Origin: a virus
IMG/VR virus record: IMGVR_UViG_3300042389_000654
Span: 1-57,917 of that record
DNA length: 57,917 bases
Reading direction: 5' to 3' (one strand)
Shown here: piece by piece, positions 5,960 to 13,156 of the stretch
How positions within the stretch are numbered: position 1 is the stretch's first letter
Layout of the letters: every line of letters starts with the position of its first letter
Translations under genes and position numbers: made by a program
Notes under the pieces: generated by a model
Told to the model about the DNA's origin: nothing
The model's input: only the letters and a program-made list of their open reading frames with translations
The model's database searches: none

Positions 5960-6568
5960 ATGAAAATTCTTGTTCTTGCCCAATCCCGTTCGGGATCTAC
6001 GGGCTTTCAGGCATGGCTAAAGTCTGAGTTTAATGAACCCGTAATGCTTGAACCATTTAACCATAACAGGCTTCCACAGGAAGAGCTTGACCTCCAACTA
6101 GAAACAGTTAAATCTGATGATGGACTTATCTTAAAATTTGTAGACAATATGTATTTAGATATGCCACACATAAACGATGTTAATGTTCTTATGGGCTACT
6201 TTGATAAAGTCATTGGCCTAACCAGAGAAAATGATTACGATTGTGCTTACAGCAGGCTAATGAGTCATCTTTCAGATGATTGGAGAGGATCCCGTCAAAC
6301 CATAAAAGTAGATCAAGAAACAATAGACTCAAACCTTTTCCTAATGGATGAGTATACTAAACATGCTCAGCATCATAAGGCTTACATTAGATCGCTACCG
6401 ATTTTTCAAACCACATATGAAAAAATATATCAGGATAAAGATGTTAAGGACCTTATAGACTATTTAGAGATTGAGCCTAAGCACTTAGATTATCTATTTG
6501 AGAATAAAAATGTTACCAGCAACTGGAACATGAAGATGTATGAATACCACAAGCCTGTGATAGAATAG
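5960..6568 (+). CDS. Sulfotransferase-family protein
   Basis: A 202-residue protein with the sulfotransferase fold pattern. The N-terminal strand and loop MKILVLAQSRSGST (residues 1-14) match the 5'-phosphosulfate-binding loop, and VIGLTREN with a following SRL at about 84-101 resembles the 3'-phosphate site (Arg and Ser). Such enzymes move sulfate from PAPS to hydroxyl or amino groups of glycans or small molecules. It is short for the family but has both PAPS motifs. It starts six bases after TATAAT. A PAPS-making enzyme candidate is encoded at 18784-19542. Fold moderately sure; substrate unknown. Confidence 0.65.
   Translation: MKILVLAQSRSGSTGFQAWLKSEFNEPVMLEPFNHNRLPQEELDLQLETVKSDDGLILKFVDNMYLDMPHINDVNVLMGYFDKVIGLTRENDYDCAYSRLMSHLSDDWRGSRQTIKVDQETIDSNLFLMDEYTKHAQHHKAYIRSLPIFQTTYEKIYQDKDVKDLIDYLEIEPKHLDYLFENKNVTSNWNMKMYEYHKPVIE
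6561..6566 (+). promoter_or_regulatory. Leaderless -10 box TAGAAT
   Basis: TAGAAT overlaps the sulfotransferase stop and lies six bases before the ATG at 6573. No -35 consensus is seen, so it is a weaker case than its neighbours. Confidence 0.4.
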
Positions 6569-6572
6569 ATAT

Positions 6573-6695
6573 ATGGAAGAAAAATGTTTTTATTGTAATA
6601 GGCCTGCTACTCATAACGATTTGGTTAAAGTGGGAGACGACTATAAGGTTGCTAATGTGTGCCTAAAGCATATATCTTTTAGTCTTACCAGCTAA
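6573..6695 (+). CDS. 40-residue zinc-binding microprotein
   Basis: Starts MEEKCFYCNRPATH and later has CLKH: a CxxC plus C and H arrangement typical of a single zinc knuckle, as in the small CxxC...HH-type proteins of actinobacteria. Leaderless start as above. It ends five bases from the convergent hydrolase stop. Confidence 0.5.
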   Translation: MEEKCFYCNRPATHNDLVKVGDDYKVANVCLKHISFSLTS

Positions 6696-6699
6696 TATA

Positions 6700-7464
6700 C
6701 TAAGAATAGTTATAGTCGTCTGAAGCTTTAAACATATGTGTTGAATAATGAGAATACTTTTTTCTTAATGTTTCTTGATCATCATGTAGAAAACTCTCAA
6801 TCAGTTTATCTATTGGACCATCTTGCTTGTTTAAGTAATCTAATATAAGATGTGGGGCATCTCTGAATATTAAGAAGGAAGCATCAATATCTTCTGTTTT
6901 ACACATCTTTATGGTCTGATCAGAGGAGATTCTTTCTTCTTCATCCCCGCCAAGAATAATAAGATATTCAGTATCTTTTGCAAACTTAATAGTATGATTA
7001 ACTAAATTTTCTATTCTGTCAACAAAAAACTTAAAGTCCCCATTAAATCTTTTGGGATCAACATTAAGTATTGTGTATTGTGGTCCTATGGCTAAGCACT
7101 TTTCAACCTTTATAAAATTAGAAAGATAGACAGCTTCAAACCCACCCATAGACATTCCAGTGGTGTAAACCTTTTTATCTTTAATTAAATCTTTAATTTG
7201 TTCTATCACAAACTCTGCTGTAAAGTTATTAAAAAAACTAACTTCTGAGTCAACAATATGTATTATGTTTTTATCATTCTTTGTATAAAAATGTAGGCTC
7301 TCCCTTGGCATTCTAGGAAGTGCCATAGCAAAGGCAAATATGATTATTACAGAGTCTGAGTCATTGTCTATGTGAGATATTGTAATATTTTTATCTGCAT
7401 AGATACTTTGTTTTTTTTCATTTATTTCTTCTATGGTTAAATTTCTGTATGTTTGTTCAGGCAT
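6700..7464 (-). CDS. Alpha/beta hydrolase
   Basis: A 254-residue protein with an alpha/beta hydrolase pattern: the nucleophile elbow GMSMGG places Ser at about residue 105, followed by a short helix; LGGDEEE (Asp about 174) and APHLIL (His about 205) complete a plausible Ser-Asp-His triad. Substrate unknown; esterase or acyl-hydrolase activity is likely. An upstream start at 7539 is possible on paper, but those 25 codons lie across the promoter, whereas the ATG at 7464 follows TATACT by seven bases. It is convergent with the small gene at 6573 and divergent from 7530. Confidence 0.65.
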   Translation of the reverse strand: MPEQTYRNLTIEEINEKKQSIYADKNITISHIDNDSDSVIIIFAFAMALPRMPRESLHFYTKNDKNIIHIVDSEVSFFNNFTAEFVIEQIKDLIKDKKVYTTGMSMGGFEAVYLSNFIKVEKCLAIGPQYTILNVDPKRFNGDFKFFVDRIENLVNHTIKFAKDTEYLIILGGDEEERISSDQTIKMCKTEDIDASFLIFRDAPHLILDYLNKQDGPIDKLIESFLHDDQETLRKKYSHYSTHMFKASDDYNYS

Positions 7465-7471
7465 AATATAA

Positions 7472-7480
7472 AGTATACCA
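7472..7480 (-). promoter_or_regulatory. Leaderless extended -10 promoter of the hydrolase
   Basis: On the - strand TGG-TATACT, seven bases before the ATG at 7464. A 17-base spacing would put its -35 at 7495-7500, exactly where the divergent promoter has TTGACA, so the two promoters probably compete. Confidence 0.6.
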
Positions 7481-7494
7481 GAGAAGTTTGGTCC

Positions 7495-7523
7495 TTGACA
7501 GCAAGGTTTTGTATAGATATAAT
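7495..7523 (+). promoter_or_regulatory. Perfect consensus promoter TTGACA-17-TATAAT
   Basis: TTGACA (7495-7500) and TATAAT (7518-7523) with 17 bases between. The ATG of a small gene starts at 7530, six bases after the -10 box. Confidence 0.8.
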
Positions 7524-7529
7524 AGATAT

Positions 7530-7634
7530 ATGAATGCACCTAAGATTATGAATATGGACTGGAGAGCCTTGGGCTATTGGCCAGTATGGAAAAATGGTAA
7601 AAAGATATGGGTTAAAGATGAATCCAAAGATTAA
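7530..7634 (+). CDS. 34-residue Trp-rich microprotein
   Basis: Short basic product rich in Trp and Lys (contains WRALGYWPVW and KIWVKDE). Leaderless start under the strongest promoter of the region, no ribosome site. Overlaps the next frame by 17 bases. No family recognised. Confidence 0.5.
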   Translation: MNAPKIMNMDWRALGYWPVWKNGKKIWVKDESKD

Positions 7635-7779
7635 ATATATGACTTATGATTTTTATGCAGGTGAGTGGCATGGCAATTGTGGTGCTTGTTTTACTGACTT
7701 ATTTGCCCCCACAAAATCAGAGTATTTAATGCAATTTTCAAAACACACACACTCAGATAAATGTTTGGGTGGATACTAA
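7618..7779 (+). CDS. Small Cys/His protein
   Basis: A 53-residue protein with CGAC in the middle and HTHSDKC near the end, which could bind zinc. Starts at 7594 or 7639 are also possible in the same frame; 7618 is a compromise since it gives a short overlap with the 34-residue gene. Co-transcribed from the consensus promoter upstream. Confidence 0.5.
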   Translation: MNPKIKYMTYDFYAGEWHGNCGACFTDLFAPTKSEYLMQFSKHTHSDKCLGGY

Positions 7780-7789
7780 AACATATCGT

Positions 7790-7818
7790 TTGACTTATGT
7801 AGCAAAATAGTGTATGCT
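7790..7818 (+). promoter_or_regulatory. SSB promoter (TTGACT-17-TATGCT)
   Basis: TTGACT (7790-7795), 17 bases, TATGCT (7813-7818). The leader is about 20 bases and includes AGAAAGG before the ATG at 7845. Confidence 0.65.
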
Positions 7819-7844
7819 TATAAATAACAAAGAAAGGTAACAAA

Positions 7845-8246
7845 ATGTCAAATCCAATTATAACAATGACAGGTCGTATCGGAACAGAACCAGAAATGAT
7901 TAATTATTCTGGCGGTAAGGGAATTAAATTCCGTATGGTAACAAGTGATAGAGTTAAGAACAAATCTGGAGACTGGGAAGATAAAGATACTTCTTGGTGG
8001 AATGTTGAAGCATGGTCAAGAGTAGCAGAGCAGGCACAACATGTTCTTAAAAAGGGTCAAGAGATTACGGTTGTGGGAACTATTAGAGAAGAGTCTTATA
8101 TTGATAAGGCTGGCAATAATAAGTTTGTTACTCAAATTAAAGCTAACAACATTTCTGTTAGTGTTTATAGCCTACAAAAAAACTTAGTTGGATCTGCGCC
8201 AAGTAAAGATAACTCTTGGAGCGTTGATGGTGACAGCCCATTCTAA
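7845..8246 (+). CDS. ssb: Single-stranded DNA-binding protein (SSB)
   Basis: A 133-residue bacterial-type SSB: OB-fold opening ITMTGRIGTEPEM, the central W-rich strand DTSWWNVEAW (about 49-58), and GQEITVVGTIREE. The acidic C-terminal tip ends DGDSPF, the tail that recruits replication and repair partners. It coats ssDNA during replication and recombination. It has its own promoter and a normal leader. A second, unrelated ssDNA-binding candidate sits next to DnaE at 43561. Confidence 0.93.
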   Translation: MSNPIITMTGRIGTEPEMINYSGGKGIKFRMVTSDRVKNKSGDWEDKDTSWWNVEAWSRVAEQAQHVLKKGQEITVVGTIREESYIDKAGNNKFVTQIKANNISVSVYSLQKNLVGSAPSKDNSWSVDGDSPF

Positions 8247-8247
8247 A

Positions 8248-8349
8248 ATGTTTTGCTCTGTTTGTGGAACTAAGCTAATTAATTCAGACTGCAATAGTTG
8301 TTTTAGTAACTCTAATGCGTTAAAAGAATTTGAGGATGAGGATGACTAA
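8248..8349 (+). CDS. 33-residue zinc-ribbon peptide
   Basis: Starts MFCSVCGTKL and has CNSC further on: two CxxC knuckles in a 33-residue protein, a minimal zinc ribbon with an acidic tail. It begins one base after the SSB stop and overlaps the next start by eight bases, so it is probably translated from the SSB transcript. Confidence 0.5.
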   Translation: MFCSVCGTKLINSDCNSCFSNSNALKEFEDEDD

Positions 8350-8557
8350 CTGGACTGAAGAACTATCTGATGAACATAAAGAACAGATTTGGCATTTTAT
8401 TGTCGAAACTGTTAAAGATATTCGTGAACAAATTGCTCAAGACATTGAGGCTACTAACGGTCTTTGGAAACAAACTAGTGCTGGTAAATCTAGGAAAACT
8501 CAAAAAGCATTTGCAGTATCTGCTGCAATCGCAAGGGGACAAAATGAAAAACTATAG
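8342..8557 (+). CDS. Hypothetical helical protein
   Basis: A 71-residue helical protein without a recognised domain. The ATG at 8342 is preferred to 8330 because GAGGATGAGG lies just before it as ribosome site. Part of the SSB operon. Confidence 0.6.
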   Translation: MTNWTEELSDEHKEQIWHFIVETVKDIREQIAQDIEATNGLWKQTSAGKSRKTQKAFAVSAAIARGQNEKL

Positions 8558-8572
8558 GTTAGGGGGATACCA

Positions 8573-8665
8573 GTGATAAGTGTATTAATAGCAATAGCTT
8601 CTTTTGTTGTAGGATATGTTGCATGTTATTTTATTATGACACATAATGTAGATCAAAAAAAGTAA
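8573..8665 (+). CDS. 30-residue single-pass membrane peptide
   Basis: GTG start with AGGGGGA as ribosome site eight bases upstream. The product has a hydrophobic segment over residues 2-22 (Ile/Val/Ala/Phe) and a short polar end. Similar tiny membrane peptides are frequent in phages. The endonuclease VII gene starts one base after its stop. Confidence 0.5.
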   Translation: MISVLIAIASFVVGYVACYFIMTHNVDQKK

Positions 8666-8666
8666 T

Positions 8667-9041
8667 ATGAAAATTTGTAGTAAATGTAAAATAAACCTAG
8701 AGGATTCAGACTATTCTCCTTCCTCTGGGGGAAAATATTTAAGACCAGAATGTCGCAATTGTGCTAAAAAACTTTCTAAAGAAAGAACAGAGTTAAGAAA
8801 ACTTTATGGATACCCGAAAGATGGGTATGTGTGTCCAATTTGTCTTAAAAATGAAGAAGAGTTAATAGGAACTGGTGGCAATGCAAGTGTTTGGGTAGTT
8901 GACCATAACCACACTACAAACACATTTAGGGGTCATTTATGTCATAATTGTAATCGAGGCCTTGGAGTTTTTCAGGATGATCTTAATAGATTACAAAGAG
9001 CAATAGACTATTTAATTGGCAGCAATAGCTCAGTTGGTTAG
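8667..9041 (+). CDS. Recombination endonuclease VII-like HNH nuclease
   Basis: A 124-residue protein of the phage endonuclease VII group. It has an N-terminal Cys pair (CSKC) with a second pair (CRNC), CPIC at about 56-59, and the catalytic HNH core VVDHNHTTNTFRGHLCHNCN. These enzymes cut branched DNA (Holliday junctions, heteroduplex) or act as homing-like nickases. Its last 23 bases, including the stop, lie within the 5' part of the tRNA-Met gene. It could be a mobile nuclease that settled beside the tRNA. Confidence 0.85.
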   Translation: MKICSKCKINLEDSDYSPSSGGKYLRPECRNCAKKLSKERTELRKLYGYPKDGYVCPICLKNEEELIGTGGNASVWVVDHNHTTNTFRGHLCHNCNRGLGVFQDDLNRLQRAIDYLIGSNSSVG

Positions 9042-9095
9042 AGCCCCGAACTCATAATTCGGTCGTCGTAGGTTCAAGTCCTACTTGCTGCACCA
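9019..9095 (+). tRNA. tRNA-Met (CAT), possibly Ile-lysidine type
   Basis: Acceptor GCAGCAA/TTGCTGC, D arm with AGCTCAGTTGGTTAGAGC, anticodon stem CCGAA/TTCGG with loop CTCATAA (anticodon CAT at 9053-9055), T arm GTAGG/CCTAC around TTCAAGT, discriminator A and encoded CCA. The fully paired 1-72 position argues against an initiator tRNA. It could be elongator Met or an Ile tRNA modified to lysidine. The endonuclease VII gene overlaps its first 23 bases. Confidence 0.95.
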
Positions 9096-9116
9096 ATAAA
9101 GATTATTAAAAATTTG

Positions 9117-9125
9117 TGGTATAAT
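9117..9125 (+). promoter_or_regulatory. Extended -10 promoter with leaderless mini-ORF
   Basis: TGG-TATAAT. Five bases later an ATG (9131) opens a four-codon frame (M-E-E-K) whose TGA overlaps the ATG of the oxygenase at 9142. The same layout occurs before the paralogue at 10043. Confidence 0.6.
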
Positions 9126-9141
9126 TTGGTATGGAGGAAAA

Positions 9142-9963
9142 ATGAACTATACTCAACCGATTGAATTTCCAGGACTAGAAAACGTAATAGAAAATGTAAA
9201 CTTATATAAACAAAAGTTTTTAGATGATTCTATTGTTGTTTTTAGAAATGCCAACCTAACTTACGACGATCAGTCGTTTTTACATTCTTCTTTAGGAACA
9301 CCTTTTATTTATTACATTGACACTGAAGGTGACGACAGAGCAGCTAGATATATTGAAAATCATTCTGAAAGAAATTTAATTGAAACAGCAACATCTAATG
9401 ATATTTTGTTGCCTTGGCATATAGAACATCTTTACGCAGGCAATTCAAAAGTAACAGCAACATGGAATATGACAAAATTTACTACAGATATTGAAAATGG
9501 AAAAACATACTTTATAGATTGTGAAAAAGCGTATAACGCAATGCCAGAAGAATGGAAAGCTTTTTTAAATGCTTGCAAGATCAATAACCCAAACCCAGCA
9601 ACTGATGAAAATTTAGATGACTTTTCTCCAATTGTAAATCATTGGATTACTGGAAACCCAACACTTAGACTTGCACCTAGAAAAAATAACAATAGTGGGT
9701 CTACACTTAGATCTGTTTATAATAGAGAAGCAACAGAACTTGAAAAAGCATTGTTTGAAGAAATCTTTACTTGGTTTGGCAATTACGTTTATGACAATGA
9801 AGAAGAAAGAATTGTCCATAAATGGCAACAGGGAGATCTTTTAATTGTTGACATATTTAAATTAGCCCATGCCGTTACTGGTGGATTTAGCCCAGACGAT
9901 AGAGAATTTATTGGTATGTGGGGATTTAAGAATCCAACAGTTCCAAGCAACACTTTGCCTTAA
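9142..9963 (+). CDS. TauD/TfdA-like Fe(II)/2-oxoglutarate dioxygenase, copy 1
   Basis: A 273-residue protein with the double-stranded beta-helix dioxygenase pattern. The metal triad is H93-x-E95 (in LPWHIEHLY) and H243 (LAHAVTGG), with R254 (PDDREF) placed to hold 2-oxoglutarate. The TauD family oxidises unactivated C-H bonds of small molecules or carrier-bound substrates. The HxE form, not HxD, is less common but used in this family. Start follows GGAGG. It has a tandem paralogue at 10043 with identical positions of all key residues. First gene of a glycan-type locus; substrate unknown. Confidence 0.7.
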   Translation: MNYTQPIEFPGLENVIENVNLYKQKFLDDSIVVFRNANLTYDDQSFLHSSLGTPFIYYIDTEGDDRAARYIENHSERNLIETATSNDILLPWHIEHLYAGNSKVTATWNMTKFTTDIENGKTYFIDCEKAYNAMPEEWKAFLNACKINNPNPATDENLDDFSPIVNHWITGNPTLRLAPRKNNNSGSTLRSVYNREATELEKALFEEIFTWFGNYVYDNEEERIVHKWQQGDLLIVDIFKLAHAVTGGFSPDDREFIGMWGFKNPTVPSNTLP

Positions 9964-10018
9964 AAATACTTTTAAGCCATACTTTATCTATTATTTGTAA
10001 AAACCAAGAACAACTGTG

Positions 10019-10027
10019 TGGTAAAAT
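10019..10027 (+). promoter_or_regulatory. Extended -10 promoter with leaderless mini-ORF, copy 2
   Basis: TGG-TAAAAT. Five bases later ATG (10033) opens a seven-codon frame ending in TGA inside the oxygenase gene. The sequence ATGGAGAAAAATG mirrors ATGGAGGAAAAATG of copy 1. Confidence 0.5.
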
Positions 10028-10042
10028 AAACTATGGAGAAAA

Positions 10043-10861
10043 ATGAAATATACTGATCCAATAGAATACCCAGGCATGGACTTTTTTTTAGAAAACATGG
10101 AAATGTATAGGGAAAAATTTTTAAATGATTCTATTCTTGTTTTTAGAAATGCAAATTTAAACCTTACAGAGCAATCATACTTACACAAAGAATTGCGAAA
10201 CGTCTTCAATTTTTATAATTTTAATAATGCAACAGATAAATTGCACAAATATGAAGAAGACCACTCAAAAAGACAACTAATTGATGTAGCGGGAACTAAT
10301 GACATTCTATTGAACTGGCATATGGAGCATACATATGAAAGCAATCCCATAGTTATCTCAACCTGGAATATGATAAATTTTTCTACTGACCCTGAAAATG
10401 GAAAAACATATTTTATGGACTGCCAAAAAATTTATGAAGATATGCCACAAAATTGGAAAGATTTTTTAATTAGTTGCAAAGTAAATATTCCCTTTTTTAC
10501 TGACACATTTAGGCCTGATGACTACTCTCCAATTCAATCCCATTGGATTACCTCAAGCCCATCAATAAGAATGATTATTGGAAAAGAGTCTGGCAAAATT
10601 AATAAACTTATGTCTGTAAATAACAACGAGCCAACACAGTCTGACAAAGATTTATTTGAAGAAATTTGTTTTTGGATTGGTAACTATGTTTATAATAATG
10701 AAGAAAGTAGAATTGTTCATAAGTGGCAACAAGGAGATTTGGTTATTCCAGATTTGTTTAAGCTAGCTCATGCTGTTACTGGAGGCTTTTCTCCAGAAAA
10801 TAGAAAATTTATTGGCATCTGGGGTTTTAAGAATGCAGTAGATACAATCGATGTTTCATAA
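10043..10861 (+). CDS. TauD/TfdA-like Fe(II)/2-oxoglutarate dioxygenase, copy 2
   Basis: A 272-residue paralogue of the preceding gene. H93-x-E95, H243 and R254 are at the same residue numbers, and long blocks such as NGKTYF, RIVHKWQQGDL and LAHAVTGGFSP are shared. This is a tandem duplication followed by divergence, for example in the 50-75 region, so the two may act on different substrates. GGAG precedes the start. Its end overlaps the next oxygenase by 11 bases. Confidence 0.7.
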   Translation: MKYTDPIEYPGMDFFLENMEMYREKFLNDSILVFRNANLNLTEQSYLHKELRNVFNFYNFNNATDKLHKYEEDHSKRQLIDVAGTNDILLNWHMEHTYESNPIVISTWNMINFSTDPENGKTYFMDCQKIYEDMPQNWKDFLISCKVNIPFFTDTFRPDDYSPIQSHWITSSPSIRMIIGKESGKINKLMSVNNNEPTQSDKDLFEEICFWIGNYVYNNEESRIVHKWQQGDLVIPDLFKLAHAVTGGFSPENRKFIGIWGFKNAVDTIDVS

Positions 10862-11438
10862 AGATGGATTTAAAAAAATAGGTGAAGGCATATATATTTA
10901 TAATAATTTTGTTACAGAAGACGAATGTAACTATATTGTAAATATTGCCGAATCTTTTTCGGAAAATGAATGGTCTGGAAGATTTAATACATCTGAAGAA
11001 GGTCACAAAGCATTAACTGTAGATATAGATCTTATATCCCAAATAAAAAAAAGATTATCAAATAAATTAGAAAAAGGAATTTACCTATCGGAAAACCTAA
11101 GTGTTGTTAGAATGAAAAAAGGAGCAACGTGGGGGCTACATTCTGATAATCACGACTCTTTAAAGATTAGAGAAAAAAGTAAACAGTATAAAGATGGAGA
11201 TGAGTTTACTTTAGAAAAAAACAACTTATGGGGAGTAATTATGTATTTTAATAAATTTGAAGGGGGAAATTTATACTATCCGAATCAAAATAAAACTTAT
11301 CAACCTAAAAAAGGTGATCTTGTAATACACAGTGCAGAAGACCATTGTTTGCATGGTGTAAATGAATTAAAAAGTGATGTAAGATATTCTAATTCTAGTG
11401 ACTTATTTAATTTAATAAAAGTGCCAAAAGGCATTTAA
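10851..11438 (+). CDS. 2OG-Fe(II) oxygenase, prolyl 4-hydroxylase type
   Basis: A 195-residue protein with the P4H-type oxygenase core: H97-S-D99 (GLHSDNHD), the FEGGNLYYP strand, KKGDLVIH, H168 (HCLHGV) and R178 (VRYS). These residues form the iron and 2-oxoglutarate sites. Such enzymes hydroxylate peptides or sugars. The gene overlaps its upstream neighbour by 11 bases, so coupled translation is likely, and its stop overlaps the convergent Stealth-like gene by four bases. Confidence 0.75.
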   Translation: MFHKDGFKKIGEGIYIYNNFVTEDECNYIVNIAESFSENEWSGRFNTSEEGHKALTVDIDLISQIKKRLSNKLEKGIYLSENLSVVRMKKGATWGLHSDNHDSLKIREKSKQYKDGDEFTLEKNNLWGVIMYFNKFEGGNLYYPNQNKTYQPKKGDLVIHSAEDHCLHGVNELKSDVRYSNSSDLFNLIKVPKGI

Positions 11439-12127
11439 ACCTGTTCATGTTTTGTAGGACTGTTAAACATTCTAGACAGCACTTTATCAAGTGCTAAACC
11501 AAAAGCTTGATCTTCAGTAGAAAGAAATGTTGAGTGCTCTGTTATTTCATTTGATCTGGCTGAATGCCTTTTATTTGTATAAATCTTAACATCTTCTATT
11601 TGACTTCCACCAACATTATAAACGTTTCCATACATTGATCTCCATAAACAACTAGGATATTTAGATATAATATGTTTTAGTTTTTCTTTTTTCATAAGCA
11701 TTGGTATATGTAATTCATAGTCAAGTGGATCTTTTATTCCACACCCAAATAATTTATCTCTTGTTAGCATTAATTTTTTAATATACATTGATGATCCAGT
11801 TATTTGTATATACCTATCTATTTTAGTAGACAACAAACCATTATAAAAATGATCTATTTTATCTATCTTTTTTATAATAAAGAAATCATCATTCATTAAA
11901 ATAAATTCTTCTGATATTTCATTTGAATCACATATAGCGTGTAGATTATTAATAGCATTGGCATACTTGTGATGGTTTTGTTCTATGGGTATGTAGTTAC
12001 CAGAATACCATCTAGGTTTACCGCCAACTAGCCAAATGTTAGCATCTGGAAAACTATATAGGACAGACCTGATAGAGTATCTTAACTCTTCATTGTCCCC
12101 AGGCTTACATATATAAACAAAATCCAT
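11435..12127 (-). CDS. Stealth-like sugar-phosphotransferase / glycosyltransferase
   Basis: A 230-residue protein with features of Stealth proteins (hexose-1-phosphate transferases of capsule synthesis): an N-terminal MDFVYICKPGDNEELRYS segment like conserved region 1 and the NDDFF core of region 2 (EEFILMNDDFFI). It is shorter than typical Stealth proteins and lacks a clear region 4, so it may be a reduced form or a related glycosyltransferase. The ATG at 12127 is chosen because AAAAGG lies about ten bases upstream; GTG codons at 12133 and 12136 are alternatives. It is the only - strand gene inside the glycan locus. Confidence 0.55.
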   Translation of the reverse strand: MDFVYICKPGDNEELRYSIRSVLYSFPDANIWLVGGKPRWYSGNYIPIEQNHHKYANAINNLHAICDSNEISEEFILMNDDFFIIKKIDKIDHFYNGLLSTKIDRYIQITGSSMYIKKLMLTRDKLFGCGIKDPLDYELHIPMLMKKEKLKHIISKYPSCLWRSMYGNVYNVGGSQIEDVKIYTNKRHSARSNEITEHSTFLSTEDQAFGLALDKVLSRMFNSPTKHEQV

Positions 12128-12148
12128 AACCACCACACCTTTTACATA

Positions 12149-12157
12149 ATTATAGCA
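12149..12157 (-). promoter_or_regulatory. Extended -10 promoter (TGC-TATAAT)
   Basis: Reads TGCTATAAT on the - strand, 21 bases before the ATG at 12127. It is back to back with the + promoter at 12163-12171. Confidence 0.6.
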
Positions 12158-12162
12158 GAATC

Positions 12163-12171
12163 TGGTATACT
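12163..12171 (+). promoter_or_regulatory. Extended -10 promoter (TGG-TATACT)
   Basis: Drives the glycosyltransferase run starting at 12191. Divergent partner of the preceding promoter, only five bases apart. Confidence 0.55.
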
Positions 12172-12190
12172 TATATCAATACAGGATTGG

Positions 12191-13156
12191 GTGGATTTAG
12201 TGGCAAATATAGTTTTTCTTGGTAACTTTGAAGTGTCTTATAGTAGTGAAAATCATCATGTTAAGTCTTTAGAGTCTCTTGGGCATACCGTTCAAAAAAT
12301 GCAGGAAAAAAAAGCTGGTAGTTCTGAAATATTAAATGCAGCATTAAAGTCTGACCTATTTATATGGGTTCACACACACAGATGGCAAACCCCAGGATCT
12401 AGATCTATGACGGATGTATTAAAAGAATTAAAGTCTGCTGGCATACCTACCATGACATATCATTTAGATTTGTGGTTTGGCATTGAGCGTGAAAAAGATT
12501 TAAAGAATGATGACTTTTATACAAACATAGGTCACTTTTTTGCCACAGATAAACTAATGTGTGATTGGTTTAATAAAAATACAGAGGTTGTGGGACATTT
12601 CTTGCCTGCTGGAGTTTATGATCAAGAATGTTATATTCATGAAGACTACGATTCAAATAATTTTGAAAATGATATTATATTTGTTGGCAGCAAAGGCTAT
12701 CATCCAGAACATAAATATCGCCCAGAGCTAATAGATTTTTTAAGAAAGACATACGGTAAAAGATTTTTACATGTTGGTGGAGATGGCGATACTGGGACAG
12801 TTCGTGGCAATGCTTTGAACCGTATCTATGCAAAAAGTAAGATAGCCATAGGTGATAGTTTAAACATTAATTTTAACTATCCTTACTACACTAGTGATAG
12901 ACTGTTTGAAAGCACTGGTCGTGGTGGTTTTACTATCTACCCTCGGATTAAAGGACTTGAAGAATATTTTAAAGATGAGCAAGAGATTATATTTTATGAG
13001 CATGGAAACTTAGAAGACTTAAAGAATAAGATAGATAACTACCTAGTGCATAATATATCAAGAGAAACTATAAGACTTGCAGGGCACCAAAGAACTAAAA
13101 ACGAACACACATATGTCCATCGTTGGGCATCAATTATAAAGGAGCTAGGACTATGA
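12191..13156 (+). CDS. CgeB-like glycosyltransferase (GT-B type)
   Basis: A 321-residue protein that looks like a glycosyltransferase of the CgeB/GT4-like group: an N-terminal Rossmann-type half (ANIVFLGNFEVSY), a middle IIFVGSKGYHPEHKYRPE junction, and a C-terminal half with IAIGDSLN and SDRLFESTGRGGF, where GT-B enzymes bind the nucleotide sugar. GTG start at 12191 with weak ribosome site; GTG at 12200 is an alternative. First of five genes joined by overlaps. Confidence 0.65.
   Translation: MDLVANIVFLGNFEVSYSSENHHVKSLESLGHTVQKMQEKKAGSSEILNAALKSDLFIWVHTHRWQTPGSRSMTDVLKELKSAGIPTMTYHLDLWFGIEREKDLKNDDFYTNIGHFFATDKLMCDWFNKNTEVVGHFLPAGVYDQECYIHEDYDSNNFENDIIFVGSKGYHPEHKYRPELIDFLRKTYGKRFLHVGGDGDTGTVRGNALNRIYAKSKIAIGDSLNINFNYPYYTSDRLFESTGRGGFTIYPRIKGLEEYFKDEQEIIFYEHGNLEDLKNKIDNYLVHNISRETIRLAGHQRTKNEHTYVHRWASIIKELGL

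Noticed and set aside
6328-6335. CAAACCTT copies within genes (also near 19235, 22930, 36350, 42575)
   Set aside because: These are single copies in coding sequence, explained by Ser/Lys-Asn-Leu type codons; not part of the array.
7465-7539. N-terminal extension of the alpha/beta hydrolase
   Set aside because: The 25 extra codons overlap both divergent promoters and have no ribosome site; the inner ATG at 7464 fits the leaderless pattern.
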